DNA of 64,000 nt from Anseranas semipalmata (taxonomy: Eukaryota > Chordata > Aves > Anseriformes > Anseranatidae). This document shows positions 13,145 to 23,916 of this stretch, one piece after another. The notes below the pieces were generated by a model, which had not been told where the DNA came from, did not search any database, and saw only the letters and a list, made by a program, of their open reading frames with translations. The position numbers were made by a program, and so were the translations under genes. The DNA is taken from contig VXAA01006076.1 in the NCBI GenBank assembly GCA_013399115.1, positions 170,054 through 234,053 on the forward strand, read 5' to 3'. Numbering within the stretch: the first letter of the stretch is position 1; each line of letters begins with the position of its first letter.

Positions 13145-13189
13145 GTTTAGCCATGTTTAGTCCTGCTAGTAATGCAGAATCAATACAAG

Positions 13190-13323
13190 TGTAACAAAAA
13201 GTTAGTGCCTGTTCACGCACCAATAGTCATTAGCTGAAGGTCTGAACTTGCAAATGTGTACTTTACAACATTAGGAGAAAGAGTGAACATTTGCAAGTTC
13301 AGGCACTAAGTCATTCTGTTATC
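13190..13323. repeat. imperfect foldback (inverted repeat)
   Basis: CTGAACTTGCAAATGT at 13242-13257 is the exact reverse complement of ACATTTGCAAGTTCAG at 13287-13302, with a 29-base spacer. Outside this, TTAGTGCCTG at 13202-13211 pairs with CAGGCACTAA at 13301-13310, and flanks pair imperfectly to about 13190 and 13323. About 30 extra bases lie in the left arm only (13212-13241). Those bases resemble the right arm in direct orientation (GTTCACGCACC... against GTTCAGGCAC...). It could be a relic of a small inverted-repeat transposon or a structured RNA. Confidence 0.8.
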
Positions 13324-14214
13324 TTTCAAATCAGTGCTCTTGCACGAATCTGAAGCAAAAATCCTTACCTGAAATCCCTTGGCAACATAGCTGATGAGGA
13401 AAGTCATGATGTTGGTATTCTAAGCAATTGATTTATCCCTCTCTGAGACAACTTCAACTTTTCTCTGAAAACCTGTCTTGTGTTTCAGAGTAGAGCTGCA
13501 TTTAAAATACAAAAAGGTAATATATGAATTACAAGAGAAAAAAAAATCATATTCATATTAAGAGAGTTGAAAGGAAGGAAAGCCTAAGGTATGGCTATAA
13601 TACTTTCCAAAAGAATCCCAGCAAATTATATCTTCTCTTATAATGTCTATTATGGGGAATTTATAAAATCCTCATGAAAGAAAATATTCCACTGTGCAAA
13701 CATGACTTGTTACATAAAGAACCTCTAATAAAAATAGTAACATTCCTTTGCAAAGACTGAATTTGGAAACTGCCAAACATGATAAACATTCGGTCAAAAG
13801 AAGGCTGCTATTTTACGACCTTTCCTCCCACACAAACACAAATTTCTTTACTTAATTGCTCATTTATTTTTTTTCCTCAGTGTAATGGGCTGCTTGACAA
13901 GCCAATTACAATATACTATATTATAATCTGTTGATACATACTACGTAGTATTAAATGCAATCTGATTTACAGTTGCTCATGATGTTGCAAAATATTATTG
14001 GCTATGCTATAAATGTGTCATATTTCTACAATGTGCAAATTCAGCCAAAAAGTGCCCAAGCATTGAAAAGGCCAAATGCAACCTGAACTCACGTTCAGTA
14101 GCCTTTCTGCAGCAGACATCAACAGTTTAAATTCTGTTTCTACTGCTGCTATTTAAATGTACATATATGACACTAACATTAAATTCCTCTCCTCTGCCCT
14201 TTCCATTTCTGCAG

Positions 14215-14388
14215 AGAGAGGATGGGAAAGAAGACAAAGCAAAAGGGGGAGGAAAGGTGAAATGGACACTTGTTACTTACAACAAGTTGATTGTCATTTA
14301 TGAAGTTTTTAAATATTTATCTTCAATTGATGAAGAGTTAGTCATGCCCATGCTGCAAGACCTGGATCAGGAACCAAGACTTCCCTAG
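14215..14388 (+). CDS. candidate terminal coding exon, unrecognised product
   Basis: A strong acceptor (TTCCTCTCCTCTGCCCTTTCCATTTCTGCAG, ending 14214) is followed by 57 open codons and a TAG at 14386-14388. The reading starts REDGKEDKAKGGGKVKWTL and ends MLQDLDQEPRLP. The start is basic and acidic, followed by a mixed hydrophobic segment (LIVIYEVFKYL), which looks protein-like. About 230 bases later come two AATAAA hexamers (14618-14629) with a GT-rich element after them. This fits a last exon with a short 3' UTR. It lies on the same strand as RERG, 3.1 kb past its stop. I do not recognise the protein. Alternatives are an alternative 3' exon, a lncRNA exon or chance. Confidence 0.28.
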   Translation, partial: REDGKEDKAKGGGKVKWTLVTYNKLIVIYEVFKYLSSIDEELVMPMLQDLDQEPRLP

Positions 14389-14640
14389 AACTTTGAGAAC
14401 TTCCCTTCAAACCTGGGGGTTTGGTGCAACCACGGACGGAAGTGAGGGTCAGCCACTGAGTTTGCACCTGGATCCAGACACGTTGTCCCCAAACCTGGGG
14501 ATGGTTGCATCTGGCAGTTTGCTATAAGGCTAGTTGATTTTTATATATATAATGATCTGTATGCATTTTTACATTAAAAATATGAAAGCTTGTGCTTGTA
14601 GATAATATATAAGGAAAAATAAAAATAAAAAGATAGTGCT
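14389..14640 (+). other. possible 3' UTR of the 14215 exon with polyA signals
   Basis: It holds two overlapping AATAAA hexamers at 14618-14629, followed by GTGCTCTCTGTACTG. A near-repeat of CAAACCTGGGG occurs at about 14408 and 14490, and TGCAACCA (14425-14432) is inverted as TGGTTGCA (14502-14509), so an RNA from here could fold. Nothing else is recognised. Confidence 0.3.
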
Positions 14641-16256
14641 CTCTGTACTGAACTCTTATGCATTAGTCTTCCGTTAGTTGTCTCCAAAGCATTGTCTTCT
14701 AGCTTTTAAGTGGCTACTTCCAGAAGTCCTGATTCAGTTTTTTTTTTCCCCTTTAATCTTTATCTTAGGAAAACAAACAGTGAATTTTGCCTAAATAAGC
14801 ACTTCAGCATTTGGATCAGTTTATTTGAACTTATTTGGCTGCTAGGCCTAGTATCAAGAGGTCAAACAGCACCTGCAGTGAAACACAGAATTGAATGGCA
14901 TTGGCAACCATTGCAAGGCTGATCAAAAAGGGTTCAGTGCCACAGTTAATAAATTACCTCAGTGAAATGCACTGGAAACCCTTCTTTCAAACTCTTTCCT
15001 GCCACGTAAATAACACGTATCTTTATGCCAAGCTTCTGAGGTAAAATCCTGCCACAGATTTGGAAGCAGCCAACATTTCACCTGCTGACAGCTATGCCCA
15101 TTCAGCAAGGATAAATACAATGTCCTGTGATTCTGAAGAGAAGGTGCATTGTAAGTACCTCATATAAGGTACTGTGTATCAATCCCATTAGTTTGGGTAT
15201 TAAGCTATAGTGGAGGAAACTTCATCACAGCCAAGGGGAATCAGCAGCAAACCACTTTCTTGTTTTCCTCCAAACCTGGCCAAACGAAGTAATCCTTCTT
15301 GAAAAAAATATGATCATGAACAGGTGAGTGGCAGCGAGGGTATTAGAATGCCACCACTGGCAGAGCAGTGAGTGAAATCTGTATGCAGCATCTATGCTGT
15401 GAGGTGAAGCCTCCCCAGACTAGGTAAGGCATCTTTCCAGTCACTGTTAGCCTCTGTAGCATTGCAAAGAAACTTTGAGTTATGTCAAGCTGCACTATAA
15501 CTTGTTCCAGTCAAAATAATGTTTCCTGCAAAATAAGTAGCACTCATAACAGCTATGTATAAACAGTACTTGATGTTCCTTTTGTCTTACTTTTAATGAC
15601 TCAAACTATTTGCATATCTTGACAAGAAAAGAAAAGAAAATAGAGGCTTTAATTTAAAAAGGCTCCTCGGCAGTTTGCTTTAGCTGCCTTTATGTTCTTT
15701 GAAAAAATAAATATATAATGAAAACAGTGCCATCTTAGAAACTCCAATGTTACACGCTTTATTTCCATTACAAATGCCACTCCCTAATTACTGCAGGGTT
15801 ATGAAAATACAGAGCAGCAGCTTGTCATCCCTTACTTTACAAGGTCACTAGGAGGCAATAATGATGATTTGTGTGAGGCCAGTTCAGTCTGGTTTCTGTA
15901 AAAACAGTTGCATAGGAGAAAAACTATTAGCACAGCTCACACCAGAAAGAGACAGTCCAAATTCCCAGGGCAGGACTGCACTGACTCTCATGGAGTTACG
16001 CCACAGATGGGTCCGGCCCCTGCTTCAAAGCCTTGGTAGCCAACATGTGGAGAAAACACCGCAACAGCCAACCTGTCTCCTCCACTTGAAAAACCTGTCC
16101 TCAATTTCTGGTCTCAAGTACAATGGTAGGAAATTGGGAGGTAAGTTCACATTGCTCGCTGACATCAAATATATCAGAGAATAGGATGGAAGTTTGATCT
16201 GCTGGCTTTTTGGACTGGTCTCTTTCACTTCTGCCTGATTTTCCAAAGCAGCAGAG

Positions 16257-16283
16257 TTTTTTGTTTTGTTTTGTTTTGTTTTT
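16257..16283 (+). repeat. (TTTTG)n microsatellite
   Basis: Four GTTTT-type units bounded by T runs. Confidence 0.9.
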
Positions 16284-16634
16284 CCAATGTCACTGTCTTA
16301 AAATAAGATTTTTAAATGGTAGGTGTCAATATACTCTGGTATTCAGGGATGGACAAAGAGGCTGTGTAACAACTCAGAAGGTCCCTCTCACAGGAATGCA
16401 ATATTTACAAATACCTCTGGATGTAAATTCTTAAAGCTGAACACAGCTGTTCTGAACAGTTGGAAAGCAATTTTTGTTGATAAAGGATCATCCCATAGAT
16501 AAAGCACAGACCCCTTTGTCAGCCACCATGGTCCTAAGCCTGACTGAAACATTCTGTATCACTAGGGTCTTCTACCCTCCACTATGAGATATTAACATTG
16601 CATAATAATAGTAGATCTCAAATTACACACCTCT

Positions 16635-16740
16635 GATCAAATCTATAAATCTTTACATTTATAAAAATATATAAATAATTCTATATCTATTGTAGATATT
16701 TTACATATATATTATAAAATATAATATAGTATACTATANT
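16635..16740. repeat. AT-rich low-complexity tract
   Basis: Almost pure A and T with TATA-type steps, ending at an undetermined base at 16739. Confidence 0.85.
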
Positions 16741-17494
16741 TTCTGATATCCAGATTTTTTTAATAAAGTTTCTGGATTGTTTAGTATTTCAGGGCTAGTT
16801 TTTAAGCTGTGGGAAACAAACATCTCTAAACAACCTTACTCGGTATTACCTCAGCTGTACTATTCACGATTTATTTTTGACAGAATCAGCTGCAAATATA
16901 GATATATAACTTTTTTTTTTTGAGAAATTCAAAAGCACAAATTTCCCTAAGATCTTAGCAATTGACACATGATAAAAAAGTATGTATCTCAAGTCATGCA
17001 AGCTAAATATTGTACCAAAAATCTCCCAGACTCTGTGCAAGTCATCACAGACCATGTACACTGCCACTACAATACTTCCCCCCAGATTACATGTGAGTAT
17101 AAGATCTCAGGACTGTCAGATCAAAGAGCATGTACCTTTAAAACTTGACCTAAACAAGTGATGTCTTCTGATGTCAGTAACAAGTTCACATCACTGAGAG
17201 GGCTGATTGCTGTAGGGAGACATGATCTCTCATACACGCAGATCCGACACACTATATCAATATTTGCAGACAGATTTCATTTTATTCACTTGGTTTTGTG
17301 CTGCTCATCACTTTTGCAAGTGAGAACTTTATAATTTTGAACTAAATCCAAAGTACGAGAAAATCATTTGTCTATACAAAAATCTCTCACAGTATCCATT
17401 CCTCAACTCCAAAGAGCAGCAGTAGAGCAATGAGCAAGGTCTTGTAACAACGAGAGAAAACATCAAAATCGTATCCCCTAGCCCCCTTTTTTTT

Positions 17495-17600
17495 CAATAA
17501 AGGAAGGAGACTGGGCGTAGAAAAGGTAAATCATTTGTCTGAAGTCATCACAGTGGCTTGTTAAATGCCAGCAAAAGAACACACTAGCTGAGTCACCCAT
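17495..17600 (-). repeat. MIR SINE remnant
   Basis: The order follows the reverse-complement MIR: GGAAGGAGACTGGGCGTAG (gaaactgaggcacag), AAAAGGTAAATCATTTGTCT (gaggttaagtaacttgccc), GAAGTCATCACAGTGGCTTG (aaggtcacacagctagt), then an AGCTGAGTCACCCATTTCTG tail. It is diverged but collinear. Confidence 0.55.
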
Positions 17601-18270
17601 TTCTGCTTTCAAAAACCCAGAAAAATCATTTGAAGCTCTCAGTTCTATTCAGTTTCTGCTTAAAGAGATAGAAACAAACAAAAAAATAGTTTAAAAAAAT
17701 CCAAATGTGTTTCTTTTTTTTTCCTTAGGATTTCTCTGTGCAGAGCTTTCTGTATTATCTATTGTCCCAAAGATAACTGCAAATTTATGCTTCTGACTTG
17801 AAGTTAAGACCCCTTTTCCTGGTAGAAAAAGTCAGTCATAGTACTGCAGTTCCACACAAAAGCCTCTGCTAGAACACTGAGCATACACACTCGGTACCCA
17901 AAAACCTTGTATCTCATAAGGACATATATAGTATCAACCACATTTATGTAGGGGTTCAATTCAATTCAGTGCAAATCTAGGATAGAAGTTTATATCTACT
18001 CCAAATTATTTCATTTTCACACTCCAAAACTAGGGCATATTTTCCCTCTTTAGAGTACAGTTCAATGCCAAAGCAGTGAGCGCTATTAACAATATTAAAT
18101 ACACATAGTTTTATTATGCCAAAATGTATTTAACACATATCTGTACACAAAAGAATGATATGTCTATGTGAATTGATAAGAGTAAAAAAATGTTGGATAA
18201 GTCCTACAAATACTAAATTTCTTTTAATAGCCACATGAGTTGCCTTTTGTCTCTTTTCTCTGTTTTTCAG

Positions 18271-18444
18271 TATTTGAAATAACCACAATATATGTGAACA
18301 GCCAGCAACTTCCTTTAGGGACTTTTGCTGAAGGACAAAATTTCTCTGGTGTGCAGTTAAAATATTCAAAGTTAATAAGCACAATAGGAAGCATTTCAGG
18401 AGTGACATCAGAAACACAAAAGGTTATTTTAGTGAAGAACAAAG
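18271..18444 (+). CDS. candidate internal exon, unrecognised product
   Basis: An acceptor (CTCTTTTCTCTGTTTTTCAG) and a donor (CAAAG|GTAGGG) bound 174 bases that are open in one frame, phase 1 at both ends. The reading is FEITTIYVNSQQLPLGTFAE, continuing GQNFSGVQLKYSKLISTIGS, with an N-x-S glycosylation sequon (NFS) and no cysteine. Symmetric phase-1 exons are common in extracellular modules, but I do not recognise a domain. The opposite strand is also open for most of this stretch, which weakens the case. It could be an exon of a gene not retained in mammals, or chance. Confidence 0.25.
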
Positions 18445-21400
18445 GTAGGGAAGAAAGATATCTTCAGACTTCCTAGAAAAGAAGCTAATTAAAGCTCTCT
18501 AAAGGACTCCGACATTTTTATATAGTGAAGAGCTGTTACTTGAGGTTTAATCTCAGATTCCTTTGAAATAATTATTACTGCAGGGAGAAAAGAAGAGATG
18601 GATGAGATAGGATGTTTTGGGTAGCAGGCCATCAGGTTTTCAATTCTGGGCTAGGTTTGTAATTGCTCTGAAGCAAAGAGTTAGTTATCAGCCTGGTTTC
18701 AGGGAATTTTCCCACTAAAAACTACTGCTGCTCCAATTTTTGCAAACTGATGTCAGTAGAAGAAAGCTCCAGAGACTGAAAGATCATGGTGTTTAACTTA
18801 CCTCCATAGCCCTTGAGCATTTCTTGGGCTTTTAGAGATGGCTCTGGACAGAACACCAGAAGTTACCGAACACGTCTGTAACATGGCAGGCAGGATGTTC
18901 TGCTACGCTTTTCCCATGTGTTGGCCCAAATATTCACCAGCAAAGTCTGGGTTGTTTTAATGTCTTTGTCCTCTTCAGAGAAAAACTTCCTAAAAATTTT
19001 TTATGCAAAAAGTTAATGACTGTTGAGTTTTTCATCTTTTTTAACCAAAACATTTAGAAAACATTTTTAAAAAATCCCGCAGTATTTTAATATAGACTTT
19101 ACTGTGATGACCTCAGTGAAAATGCTTAAATAGCTGCTTAAGACAGCTATTTCTCACAAATATGCTGAAAATATGTGCCTAACAGTCATTCTAACCTTTT
19201 CTGTGAGCTCATACACAGTTCAGTATGCTCTGTAGTTCTCTCTTGCTAAGTAGCCACAAACCATGGTGTCTGTGGGAGGTACTCTCTATATACACAGTTC
19301 TGCTGAGAAACATGAATATTGCAGCGTCCAGCTTCTGCCAGACCTCTTGCTTTGTATCGGTATGCACAGCCCCTGCCTCCTGAATTTTTTTGTCTCATTT
19401 TGTCTAAGAGACCTCCTCTTCTCTATTAGGCCTCTGCTCTTGCTTCCTTCCTTACCTAGTACCTATATAAAACTTTTTCTTGGTACTCCCTTCCATTAAC
19501 CTGTGGCCTTGCCTGTCCCTTCCTCCAAAGACTAAATCATGATCCCAACCTATTGTTCAGAAAGGTCGATGAGGCCCTGATCAACTCAGTAGGTAGGCTT
19601 GGATGTAGCCTCATCCTCACAGCTGCACGCTTTACATTTGCTTCCTGCACTCAAAACCTTTCCCAAGCACTGCTGCCTTCTTAACTCTCTTGCTCCAAAG
19701 CTGCAGTAACTAGGACACTGGCAGGTGGCTAGGAAATAAATTTGCCATGAAATCTGAGAGCAAATCTTCAGCATTGTAAGCCAGCATGGGTCCATCAAAC
19801 TGTGCTAATTAAGATCACCCAAGACTCTGGCACAAATCCTCTGCAAGACTTAATATACATCTTTTTTTACAATTATTAGCATCAGTCTGGGTTTTAATGC
19901 CATAGTGCCAGGTTACTGCCAGAAATGAAAAGCAAGTAAAGGGAAAATGGTGGAATTTAACCCAACTTCTCCTAAACTTTTGATCGGTAGGCCTCTTATT
20001 CTCAGAAATTCTCATGAACTCCCATAAATCTTTATTAAAATAAGTTGCTTTGTTGAAATACCTGCAGAGCATGTCATGATCTCACAGATCACGTGAGTAG
20101 TCTGAGGTTAGGAACTGCTGGTTTTGTCAATTTTCCATATGCAAGGATGAGTAAAGGGAACAACAATTACCACATCAAAGAAAAAAATAATAATTCTAAA
20201 TATTTTTAATATTAATTTTTCTGTTTTAAAAGTCTGAGGATTAAGACTTTTTTTTCTATTAACTTCCTGAAACAACTCCTTTAAGATAAAGGAGATTGTG
20301 AAGATTTGTAGAAGGTAATTCAACTTAACTTGTAGGAAGGCTAAACAAAATACAGAGGTCAGATCCAACATACTGCTCTGACAGCTCATACTATTCTCAC
20401 AGTGACCAGGAGTTAAAACCAGAGTGTAGCTCAGTATACACATTTCCAAAGCAGTCAGTGCATTTCAGATGGAAAGGTGCCATGTGCCTTGGGCTCCATG
20501 GGTTGTTGCTTCTGCCTGTTTAGTCCAGGTCTCAAGTCCGAAAATAATGTCTATATTGTCCAGAGCTCATTTACATCCATTCACATATTTGAATGCCTGT
20601 TTCCCATTTAGATGGCACAGAGATCCTTAGGGCTCTGTCTCACTCCCTGCTTACTTGGGGATCCAGCAAGGAAAGTTAGTTGCTGACCCCTCCATTACCT
20701 TTCTCAGATTACGTGATGCTGCCTGCCTTGTGTTAACACTGCTGAGGCTGGGCACCCCATGTTACTTGTCACTGAGGGAGTAGCGGAACAGCACGTTGAG
20801 GCTCCCTGACACTCCTGAACGAGATTTCAGAGAACCAGTCACTGTGTCTCCCTCAAAGAAAAGTCTCTAATGCAAACGCTTTCTGAGAAGTAACACACCA
20901 CCTCGGTGGGGTTTGCGAGCCTCAGATCTGCATCATAACAGGGCTTTCATGTGGCTTGACGAGACATGTTCTTGGCCACTCCACTCGGCTGACCAACAGC
21001 TCCAGCTGCAGATGATGTCTCTTAATCTATCATCTGTACTTGATTTACAGCCACAGCATGCGTTTCAACTTAGAGGCAGAAAGGCTATGCACTTTTCACA
21101 CATGGTTCTTCATGGAATTGATCCAGTTGCTTCTGTGACCCAGTCTGAACTTTGAACACAAAAGCCCAAAGTGTGGTGTTTTCAACATGCAATTATTGTG
21201 TCTATGAAGTTCCAAGAAGGAAATAAGCTGCTTCTAATTACATGAACTGAATGTGTACTAATGGCAAACTTCAGTAGTACTCCGTGAAAGTTTTCAGAAA
21301 CTCCCAAAGACTGGCGAATGTATCAATTAGACTCTTGAGAGGCATTTTTTCTGAATTAATTTTTTCTTTCAAATACAAAGATATACAGCAGAACAGGGCT

Positions 21401-21766
21401 AGAATACACAGCAGTTCTTAAAGACCTGCACCAAGACAAAGCTCACTTTTCAGACTGCCTCAAACTTACCTCTTGATCCTGAGCAAATTAGGTAAGACCT
21501 GTTTCATAGTTCACTGAAGTTAATGAAAAGCATTCCCTATATATTTCCAGGAACTTTGAGATCTAAATCTTTATCCTTAGACTTCTGCTGCCTTGACTGG
21601 ATACAAGGGATAGGTGTCCTGATCCCTAATATCCCTTTCCATATTTCTGTGGCATATCATGGTGAGTACGTGTACAGCTCCTGGCATAGTGGGAAACTGA
21701 ATGCCACATCTTGGAGACAGTAGGCAGTAAAATTAAAAATGAACATTGATCATCTCATCTAAAATT

Positions 21767-21824
21767 CATTGTTAATCTATGGTATTGTTAATCTATGTTA
21801 TTGTTATGTTATTGTTAATCTATT
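21767..21824 (+). repeat. short tandem repeat, unit ATTGTTAATCTATG
   Basis: Three copies of ATTGTTAATCTA(T), with a partial unit (TTATTGTTATGTT) between the second and third. Confidence 0.85.
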
Positions 21825-22424
21825 CCAGACTAGTCATGACAGAGACTATCTAATTGACCAACTGTCTTAAAAGAATTGCTGACTTTACACTATTAGCAGA
21901 TAGGCAGTGATTTGCCAAAGCTGTCACTAAGTCCTTGCAAGACCAGATTCCTATCAGTCCCATGTCAGAGGTGTTTTCTTGAGGTCTCATGTCCTGGATC
22001 AAGAAAATGCTTAAAGATGAACCTTTCATTGCCACAGGTTTGAATTCTCATGACTGCACAGAGAGAGAAAAAGATGACATACTTAGGCATGAAACCCCAC
22101 AATAAAATTGCCAAGCTGATTGTTGAGACTGTCTCAGATTTTTTTTAAGGCATATTTTAGCCACTGTATGGATATAGCAATGACTAACATTTGCAGGACA
22201 CACTAAAATGTAGTGATTCAGTTCAGGAAGAGATCTGGTTTAACAATTTGAAAATAAATCTTGACTTCTGTACATCACCACTACTCACCAAGCAAAGTGA
22301 TGGTATTGCATAATATAAACACACAGGCACACAAGTGATAAAACATTTTTAACTGTTTTCTTTCTTTTACATGGCTAATACATTCTTTAAAAAAAGTTAG
22401 CTTGTAGCACAAGGGAGGAAAAGG

Positions 22425-22530
22425 AACACCCTTTTCTGGAACATGATCTTAGCTCGCCCTCCTCTGAAGAGGATAGATAACATCTATAGGTCCCTTCAAA
22501 CCTACATTATCTCATAGTTGTATGAGGAAT
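22425..22530 (+). repeat. CR1 LINE 3' end, degraded
   Basis: TATAGGTCCCTTCAAACCTA followed by CATTATCTCATAGTTGTATG resembles the CR1 3' tail (a 'ggtcccttccaaccta' block, then 'attctatgattctatg'). Upstream bases are too diverged to extend it with confidence. Confidence 0.5.
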
Positions 22531-23071
22531 TTTAAAGAATTGTCTGTGTAACCCTTCTCACACAGAGATCCTAACATGGAACAGAGAGTGGTAACCACAT
22601 GAAGACCCTGAGATGACCCCTGAAATTAAAAAATAAAAAAAAAAAAATCAAGAAGCAGCTCTCATCATAAAACAATGTACCCTTCCTCCAGACTAAATAA
22701 ACTGAAAGAGATGAGGGTATTGTCCCTAAAAGTATGATTAACATACATCAAGGTGCTTATTAAAAAGTAACTATGATTTTCCTCCAATGTTGTTGTTTAA
22801 AATTTTTCATGAACATTGACAACACTACAGTTAGATACTGTTTTTCTCTGGGATGCATTAAGTCATTAAAGGCTTTTTGTTACAGACCTTGTCCTAGTTG
22901 TTCCTGAAGACAGACCCACGCTGCAGGCATTTCCATTTTTCAGTCTAAACCCTATAGTGGTGTACTCGTTCTGCCTACTTTCAGACACAGTAGAGTAGAA
23001 ACTAAAAATGACATGCTTAGCCACTCAGTCAGACCAATCACATCCCTTTTTAAAACTCATTTATAACCTTC

Positions 23072-23076
23072 CCATT
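23072..23076. repeat. target-site duplication, left copy (CCATT)
   Basis: Identical to 23912-23916 on the far side of the LTR. Confidence 0.85.
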
Positions 23077-23911
23077 TGTATTGGGTTTACATGACAAGGT
23101 TTTGGTAGCAGGGGGACTGCAGGGGTGGCATCTGCAAGAAGAGCCCAGCAGCTGCCCCATGTCAGATCAGAGCCAGCTCCATCTGGCTCCAAAAGGGACC
23201 CACCGCTGGCCAGAGCCGAGCCAGGGAGCGACGCTGGTTGNNNNNNNNNNNNNNNNNNNNNNNNNNNNNNNNNNNNNNNNNNNNNNNNNNNNNNNNNNNN
23301 NNNNNNNNNNNNNNNNNNNNNNNNNNNNNNNNNNNNNNNNNNNNNNNNNNNNNNNNNNNNNNNNNNNNNNNNNNNNNNNNNNNNNNNNNNNNNNNNNNNN
23401 NNNNNNNNNNNNNNNNNNNNNNNNNNNNNNNNNNNNNNNNNNNNNNNNNNNNNNNNNNNNNNNNNNNNNNNNNNNNNNNNNNNNNNNNNNNNNNNNNNNN
23501 NNNNNNNNNNNNNNNNNNNNNNNNNNNNNNNCCATGCTGGAGCAGGGGAAGCGCGATGATGAAGGAGCAACAAATGACAAAGTGTTATGGACCGACCACG
23601 AGCCCCATTCCCCTTTCCGCTGCACTGCTTGGGGGGAGGAAGTAAAAGAGAACAGATGGGGGGGAAGGCGTTTTTAGTTTGCTTTTACTTTTTCACTGCT
23701 GTAGTCTGTTAGTGATAGGCAATAAGTTATTTACTAATCTCCCTACGCTGAGCCTGTTTTGCCTGTGACGGTAATTGGTGAGTGATCTCCCTGTCCTTAT
23801 CTCAACCCTAGAGCCCCTTTTCATTGCATTTTCTCCCCCTCTTCATTTAAGGAGGGGGAGTGAGAGAGCAGCTGGTGGAGTTTAGCAGTCCATCGGGGTA
23901 AAACCACCACA
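23077..23911 (+). mobile_element. avian endogenous-retrovirus solo LTR, with assembly gap
   Basis: The element starts TGTATTGGGTTTACATGACA and ends AAACCACCACA, so it has the TG...CA termini of an LTR. It is flanked on both sides by the identical 5 bases CCATT (23072-23076 and 23912-23916), a target-site duplication. The 5' part (GGTTTTGGTAGCAGGGGG, then CCCCATGTCAGATCAGAGCC) and the 3' part (TTTTGCCTGTGACGGTAATT, then GGTGAGTGATCTCCCTGTCC) match LTRs I know to be widespread in bird genomes. No internal retroviral gene is visible. The duplication sits at the outer edges, so this is a solo LTR unless the gap hides an internal region. A 5-bp duplication fits ERVL-type or some ERV1 insertions. 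Good preservation suggests a younger insertion than the MIR and CR1 copies around it. Confidence 0.9.
23241..23531. other. assembly gap (291 N)
   Basis: Undetermined bases within the LTR. Open frames that appear to run through the gap are artefacts. Confidence 0.99.
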
Positions 23912-23916
23912 CCATT
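23912..23916. repeat. target-site duplication, right copy (CCATT)
   Basis: Identical to 23072-23076. Confidence 0.85.

Larger units (their letters stand above)
14641..18270. other. no gene recognised; unique AT-rich sequence
   Basis: Open frames reach at most 107 codons and show no known domain. The region holds a (TTTTG)n microsatellite at 16257-16283, an AT-only stretch near 16640-16740 that includes one undetermined base, and a MIR-like remnant near 17.5 kb. Otherwise I see nothing in it. Confidence 0.6.
18445..23076. other. no gene recognised; mostly unique sequence
   Basis: Only short open frames are seen (up to 113 codons). The segment 21551-21661 is open and bounded by TTTCCAG and ATG|GTGAGT; it is treated as a finding rather than a gene. 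A short tandem array lies at 21767-21824, and a CR1-like end near 22.45 kb. Confidence 0.6.

Noticed and set aside
23061..23677. Open frames of 135-198 codons around the N run
   Set aside because: They are open only because the N bases contain no stop; the sequence is LTR and gap.
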